This document shows positions 60,300-64,000 of a stretch of DNA of 64,000 nucleotides, in pieces. Numbering within the stretch: the stretch's first letter is position 1; each line of letters opens with the position of its first letter. The notes beneath the pieces were generated by a model that was given only the letters and a program-made list of their open reading frames with translations, did no database searches and had not been told where the DNA came from. Origin of the DNA: Paenibacillus wynnii (GTDB lineage: Bacteria > Bacillota > Bacilli > Paenibacillales > Paenibacillaceae). The position numbers and the translations under genes were made by a program. The stretch spans positions 1-64,000 of the forward strand of contig NZ_JAUSTK010000013.1 in assembly GCF_030812855.1 (NCBI RefSeq). Direction: 5' to 3'.

Positions 60300-60345
60300 T
60301 TAAGTTCGAATGAATAGAGTTAGTAATCAAGAAGCCCCCGACATC

Positions 60346-60507
60346 TTATAACATCGTATCTACTCTGCGGGCCATTCGGCCCTTGATCTGCGGAAGAAAA
60401 TTCGGGGAAGTGGATTCAGCAGACAACCCTGTGAGGCTAAGTGGCTACGCCACCCGGCAGCAAGCTGCCTTAAGCCTCTCGGGTTCGCAGATACACCAAC
60501 GTTAGAC
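60346..60507 (+). repeat. attC-like site 14
   Basis: R'' TTATAAC 60346-60352, R' GTTAGAC 60501-60507; inner stem GTATCTAC/CGCAGATAC. R'' matches the start of cassette 14 perfectly. Confidence 0.85.
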
Positions 60508-60525
60508 GACATCAGAAGAAATGGA

Positions 60526-61122
60526 ATGAAAACCATGAAAACAGAAGAAAAATTTCTTGACATAACTTATTTAAGTCAAGGGAATAAAGTACAGAGGGAA
60601 TCGCATCGTACTCTTACAAATCTTAATATATTTAGTATCTTGAAAGATTATGATCCTATATTAGTAGGGACTATTCCCATTGATGTCGATATACAAGGTA
60701 GTGACCTAGACATAATCTGTGAGGTGTATGATTTTAATAAATTTGAAGAGGTATTATCGAATTACTTTAGGGGGTTCGATAATTTTCATTATGCTTATAA
60801 AATAATAAACCATACTCCTAGAGGTGTGTGTAGCTTTACATATAACCGATCAATCTTAGAAATTTTTGGTCAACCAATTCCAAGCTCTAAACAAAATGGA
60901 TATAGACACATGATAATTGAATATCGAATCTTAAATCTATTGGGAAGAAATGGACATGAATTGATAAGGAATCTTAAAAAAGCTGGTTATAAAACCGAAC
61001 CGGCCTTTGGTGAATTATTAAATCTAAATGGAGACCCTTATGAAAGATTGTTAACGATGCATGACTGGAATGATGAAACATTAAAGGAATATTTGTGGGT
61101 GAATTCAATTGACGTCGTCTAA
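60526..61122 (+). CDS. Cassette 15: DUF4269 nucleotidyltransferase-like protein
   Basis: 198 residues from ATG 60526 (a second ATG at 60535 is possible; both have weak sites). L-V-G-T-I-P-I-D-V-D and G-S-D-L-D-I-I-C-E-V near residue 55 resemble the acidic active-site region of minimal nucleotidyltransferases, as recalled for DUF4269. The gene's last codons run into the R'' of attC site 15. Confidence 0.75.
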   Translation: MKTMKTEEKFLDITYLSQGNKVQRESHRTLTNLNIFSILKDYDPILVGTIPIDVDIQGSDLDIICEVYDFNKFEEVLSNYFRGFDNFHYAYKIINHTPRGVCSFTYNRSILEIFGQPIPSSKQNGYRHMIIEYRILNLLGRNGHELIRNLKKAGYKTEPAFGELLNLNGDPYERLLTMHDWNDETLKEYLWVNSIDVV

Positions 61123-61279
61123 CACCGTATTCACGCTGCGGCCCCTGACGGGTCCTTGGTCTGCAGAGGCATTTCGGTGAAGCGGAATCAGCAGACAACC
61201 CTGCACTGGCTAAGTCCGTCGGACCCGGGGCTGGCGCCCCTTAAGCTAGTGAGGGTTCGTGAATACAAGAACGTTATCC
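61117..61279 (+). repeat. attC-like site 15
   Basis: R'' GTCTAAC 61117-61123, L'' GTATTCACG 61127-61135, L' CGTGAATAC 61258-61266, R' GTTATCC 61273-61279. R'' matches the start of cassette 15 (GTTAGACGA) perfectly. Confidence 0.87.
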
Positions 61280-61628
61280 GAAACACCTGAAACACGTATA
61301 GAAATGAATTAATAAGTTTACTCGGCGAGTTTAGAATCTGGCCCTCAGTGCTCTTAGGTCCTATAAAGATCGAAGAGCTGAAAAGTTCGAGGAGCTATAA
61401 AGATCGAGGAACTATAAAAATCGAAGAGCTATAAAGACTGAATTGTAAGTATCTCAAGATGTCAGGTGCATCGGATAACACAGTATTCACGCTGCGGGCC
61501 TAACGGCCCTTGGGTCTGCAGAGGCTTTTCGAGGAAGTGAAATCAGCAGACAACCCTGCACTGGCTAAGTCCGTCGGACCCGGGGCTAACGCCCCTTAAG
61601 CCAGTGAGGGTTCGTGAAATTAACAACG
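61274..61628 (+). other. Cassette 16: no open reading frame, internal short repeats
   Basis: Both ends match perfectly, so it is a complete cassette, but the ~195 bases between sites carry no frame longer than a few codons with a start. 61371-61440 repeats AGCTATAAAGATCGAGGA-type units about four times. It shares GAATTGTAAGTAT with cassette 4. It may encode an RNA, a promoter or nothing. Confidence 0.65.
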
Positions 61629-61634
61629 TTATCG
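61473..61634 (+). repeat. attC-like site 16
   Basis: R'' GGATAAC 61473-61479, L'' GTATTCACG 61483-61491, R' GTTATCG 61628-61634. L' reads CGTGAAATT, a partial mismatch. R'' matches the start of cassette 16 perfectly. Confidence 0.85.
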
Positions 61635-61660
61635 GAAATAACCTTAAGGGAGAATAAAAG

Positions 61661-62398
61661 ATGAAAGTCAATTCATTTGAATTGATGTCTTGGATATCAG
61701 GCAAAACATCTGCAGGTCTGAGTGCTATTCAAAGCCAAAAGCTATTTCTAAATGGAGTTTTATTTTCATCTAATATTCCAAGTGTTTATACTATCGGCAA
61801 TCTAATTCAGATTGAGATTTGTTCCGAATGTTTTGAGCCGGAATGTAGTAGTAGTGGATATGTTCAAGTATTTGGTGAGGATGAATTAATAATCTGGAAA
61901 GAACCATTAAATGAAATATCCGATATTAGAGAAGACCCGGTTAATGAATTAATTCATGGCACAGTATTTTGGGAGAAAGAATTATTTTATTCTTTTATGA
62001 ATGAAGTCATGAATAATAACTCCGTTCATATTGAGAGATTATCAATAAAACAAGCAATTGACTTATGGAGACTAAACGCATTATCTTCAATATCATTTCC
62101 TAGATATTATGATTTTGATCGATTAGAAGAAGATATTATGGGATTCTATTCATCTGAATTAAGCTCGGAAGAGACTAAGCATCTTTATTTTAAATCAAAG
62201 AACAATCTTCTAAAACTAATAAGCAATATTAATTCAATTAGGATTGTTACAATTGATGAGAATGCAATTAAGTTAATAGCAATGATTGAAACTGATCCAT
62301 ATAAAGAATGGAATTGCTTGTATATCAATGATGATAAGATCATTTATCCTATCGGAGATAATTATGGGTTTTATATAAATGAGATATTAATACGTTGA
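61661..62398 (+). CDS. Cassette 17: hypothetical protein
   Basis: 245 residues, ATG 61661 behind AAGGGAG. A Cys pair C-S-E-C-F-E-P-E-C sits near residue 52, followed by helical segments (R-L-S-I-K-Q-A-I-D-L-W-R-L). No family recognised. Normal ribosome-binding site and full length suggest a real gene. Confidence 0.7.
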   Translation: MKVNSFELMSWISGKTSAGLSAIQSQKLFLNGVLFSSNIPSVYTIGNLIQIEICSECFEPECSSSGYVQVFGEDELIIWKEPLNEISDIREDPVNELIHGTVFWEKELFYSFMNEVMNNNSVHIERLSIKQAIDLWRLNALSSISFPRYYDFDRLEEDIMGFYSSELSSEETKHLYFKSKNNLLKLISNINSIRIVTIDENAIKLIAMIETDPYKEWNCLYINDDKIIYPIGDNYGFYINEILIR

Positions 62399-62418
62399 CT
62401 CGAGGAAGAAGTTACTTC

Positions 62419-62566
62419 CAATAACATAATATTCGCGCTGCGGGCCATTAGGCCCTTGATCTGCCAGGGGTGATTTCGAGGAAGCTGATTCAAGCAAATA
62501 CATCCATTCCCCTAAGATAAGAGCTATCTAAGGGGGATCGACGTCGTGAATACAACAACTTTATCT
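62419..62566 (+). repeat. attC-like site 17 with altered crossover base
   Basis: R'' CAATAAC 62419-62425. The R' reads TTTATCT (62560-62566) instead of GTTATCT: the G at the expected crossover point is T. The start of the next cassette (TTATCTGA) is otherwise normal and matches its own end. R'' matches the start of cassette 17 in 8 of 9 bases. Confidence 0.8.
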
Positions 62567-62603
62567 GAAACCAATGTAATAAGAAAAAGGAGCGATCTAT
62601 CCA

Positions 62604-63104
62604 ATGTTTTATTTACAATGGTATGAAAACTTAACTGAAGAAAAGAAAACGCAAGCTGATTTAATCATTGCCAAAGTAATGCAATTTGATAAATATGATA
62701 ACGGATTAGCGATTGCGTATTCTGAAATTGAAAGAAACTCGCCAGCTATGGCAGAGTATAGATTTGTTCATTCATTGAGAAAGACATTGGATGATTTTGA
62801 TAAAGATCCTAGTATTTTTGTGACCGGACTTGAAAAGAACGGTTATCCAATCATTAAGGACATTATCAAAAAAATAAATCAAGCAGGAGTTTCTCCACAA
62901 GAGCTAAGTACGCTGCTTAAAGTCTTTAATTATGAAGGTATCATGGATACATTTTATAGATTTGAACATACCTACATGGATGATTTAGATGACAATGAAT
63001 TTTCGTCATTTGTAATTTCGGAAGTTGGTACTGACGGTGAATTGACAGGTAGAATAGTCGATGTATATGGATGGCTATCTTTTCTAAACCCAAGTAACAA
63101 GTGA
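62604..63104 (+). CDS. Cassette 18: hypothetical protein
   Basis: 166 residues, ATG 62604 behind AAAGGAG. Mostly helical: A-E-Y-R-F-V-H-S-L-R-K-T-L-D-D-F and S-P-Q-E-L-S-T-L-L-K-V-F, then an acidic stretch Y-M-D-D-L-D-D-N-E. No family recognised. Confidence 0.7.
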   Translation: MFYLQWYENLTEEKKTQADLIIAKVMQFDKYDNGLAIAYSEIERNSPAMAEYRFVHSLRKTLDDFDKDPSIFVTGLEKNGYPIIKDIIKKINQAGVSPQELSTLLKVFNYEGIMDTFYRFEHTYMDDLDDNEFSSFVISEVGTDGELTGRIVDVYGWLSFLNPSNK

Positions 63105-63138
63105 TATTGTAAGGCATTTCGAAGAAGACATTGACTTC

Positions 63139-63300
63139 AGATAACAATGTGTTCACGCATCGGGGGACAAGCCCACTCGGTCCCGGAAGCTAAGTCGGGG
63201 AAGCGATTGCTGGGACACATCCGCACCGACTAACTGCGCAAACGCAGCCGCCCTAACGGGCTTAAGTCGGTGGGACGTCGTGAACACAAGAACGTTAGCT
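63139..63300 (+). repeat. attC-like site 18
   Basis: R'' AGATAAC 63139-63145, R' GTTAGCT 63294-63300; stem GTGTTCACG with CGTGAACAC as in site 2. R'' matches the start of cassette 18. Confidence 0.85.
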
Positions 63301-63447
63301 GAAAGAACCGAAGAATAATAACATTCAATTGGAAGATACAATAAGCTTAATTGACATTTGTGAAGTAATTCAGGGATGTTGTATAAATACCCCAAGGGCA
63401 ATTCAGAATTAGGAAATTATAACATTGATATGTGAGGTGCAATAATT

Positions 63448-63936
63448 ATGAAACAGTTCCCAACACACATTGTTGCAGTATTTGGTATTGCAGAAAATGA
63501 AAAAGAAGAAATTTTACTTTTAAAACATCGAGGCCGTAATATTTGGATGTTTCCAGGAGGACAAGTTGAAGTTGGTGAAAACCTAATAGATGCTTTAATA
63601 CGTGAAACAAAAGAAGAAAGCGGTATGGAAATCGATGTGGTCAAATTATTTAGTGTTTCATCTAACACCTGTTCATATCAAGGATATAATGGATATGACA
63701 TTGTACCAACTAAGGTTGTTATGGGATTTATTTGTAGATATATTGGTGGTGAGTTTTGTGATTCGGATGAAACTACAGAATCACTTTGGGTATCAAAAGA
63801 TAAAGTTTTAGATTTAATTGTAGTTCCTGATTTTATAGACAAGTTTAAAGGTTATTTAGATTTTACGGGTGGTATTGAGTATTTAGAATACATAACAAAA
63901 CCAGAATATAATTTAAAACTTAAATGCCTAATATAA
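63448..63936 (+). CDS. Cassette 19: NUDIX hydrolase
   Basis: 162 residues, ATG 63448 behind GTGAGGTG. NUDIX box: F-P-G-G-Q-V-E-V-G-E-N then R-E-T-K-E-E-S-G (G-x5-E-x7-R-E-x-x-E-E-x-G). Hydrolyses an unknown nucleotide derivative; longer 5' leader than other cassettes (~150 bases). The window ends 64 bases downstream, just where the next attC-like site should begin. Confidence 0.9.
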   Translation: MKQFPTHIVAVFGIAENEKEEILLLKHRGRNIWMFPGGQVEVGENLIDALIRETKEESGMEIDVVKLFSVSSNTCSYQGYNGYDIVPTKVVMGFICRYIGGEFCDSDETTESLWVSKDKVLDLIVVPDFIDKFKGYLDFTGGIEYLEYITKPEYNLKLKCLI

Positions 63937-64000
63937 TTGACTATAAGGAACTTAGACTAAATAGAGTTTTGTGAGTAGCTCAAAGAAGTCGGTTCCATCA

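Noticed and set aside
51292..64000. CRISPR array as explanation of the repeated elements
   Set aside because: Repeats are 110-165 bp, structured and variable, and the spacers are whole genes.
51292..64000. Group II introns, IStrons or a superintegron-unrelated RNA family
   Set aside because: No reverse transcriptase or transposase frames, and the matched 9-mers at unit ends fit cassette circles rather than introns.
51292..64000. Toxin-immunity (Rhs/CDI-type) orphan cassette region
   Set aside because: No Rhs or toxin core gene, and such regions lack attC-like boundaries; the cargo includes metabolic enzymes.

Overview
The window reads as a chromosome segment of an endospore-forming Paenibacillus-like member of the Bacillales. 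The reasons are a 74-codon gerE, a YhcN-type sporulation lipoprotein, CgeB-like glycosyltransferases, a WIAG-tail repeat protein, Bacillus-type Fur boxes and ribosome-binding sites, and a mid-40s to 50 % GC look over most of the window. I saw no rRNA, tRNA or CRISPR array. The organism assignment is inference from gene content.

1-36 kb is mostly a large surface-glycan locus, probably for the spore surface. It holds a repeat protein cut by the left edge, many GT2, GT4 and CgeB-like glycosyltransferases, small helical proteins, and sugar-nucleotide genes: two RmlA-like nucleotidyltransferases, an RmlC-like epimerase, RfbF/RfbG, a WecB/CapE/CapF-like trio and further SDR enzymes. Several of these proteins carry Arg/Lys-rich tails, and three share a G-Y-x-x-G-Y type motif. 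Interrupting it are a GNAT gene, a guanine-type purine riboswitch ahead of a purine-deaminase-like amidohydrolase (with a MITE-like element between them), an LTA-synthase-like gene and a polytopic membrane protein, and a solitary AAA ATPase.

36-47 kb is core housekeeping: a nag operon with an RpiR-type regulator, a Fur-controlled efeO-efeB-efeU iron-uptake operon, a 52-bp tandem repeat array, two decayed genes, a LacI-type regulator and gerE. Downstream of gerE the gene's last ~90 bp plus its terminator are present a second time, 1.4 kb away, with a cupin gene between the copies. A nitroreductase and a DUF6398-like gene follow.

51.3-64 kb (continuing past the right edge) is the most striking part: an integron-type gene-cassette array. 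Eighteen attC-like sites (16 complete, 2 partial) alternate with small, AT-rich, promoter-poor genes, all on the + strand and normally one per cassette. The 9-bp sequence at the start of each cassette is usually the exact reverse complement of the sequence at its own end, not of its neighbours: 11 of 15 cassettes match perfectly, 3 have one mismatch and 1 has two. That is the signature of units that have existed as circles. Cargo includes GNATs, NUDIX hydrolases, a complete prephenate dehydratase, a PIN-domain membrane protein, a DUF4253 lipoprotein, DUF2716 and DUF4269 proteins, a low-molecular-weight-phosphatase-like protein with no ATG start, a frameshifted CPCC protein, and one cassette without a gene. 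No tyrosine recombinase or attI is visible in the window, so the visible part behaves as a CALIN (cluster of attC sites lacking an integrase). To my knowledge such arrays are not a recognised feature of Firmicutes; I could not check this.
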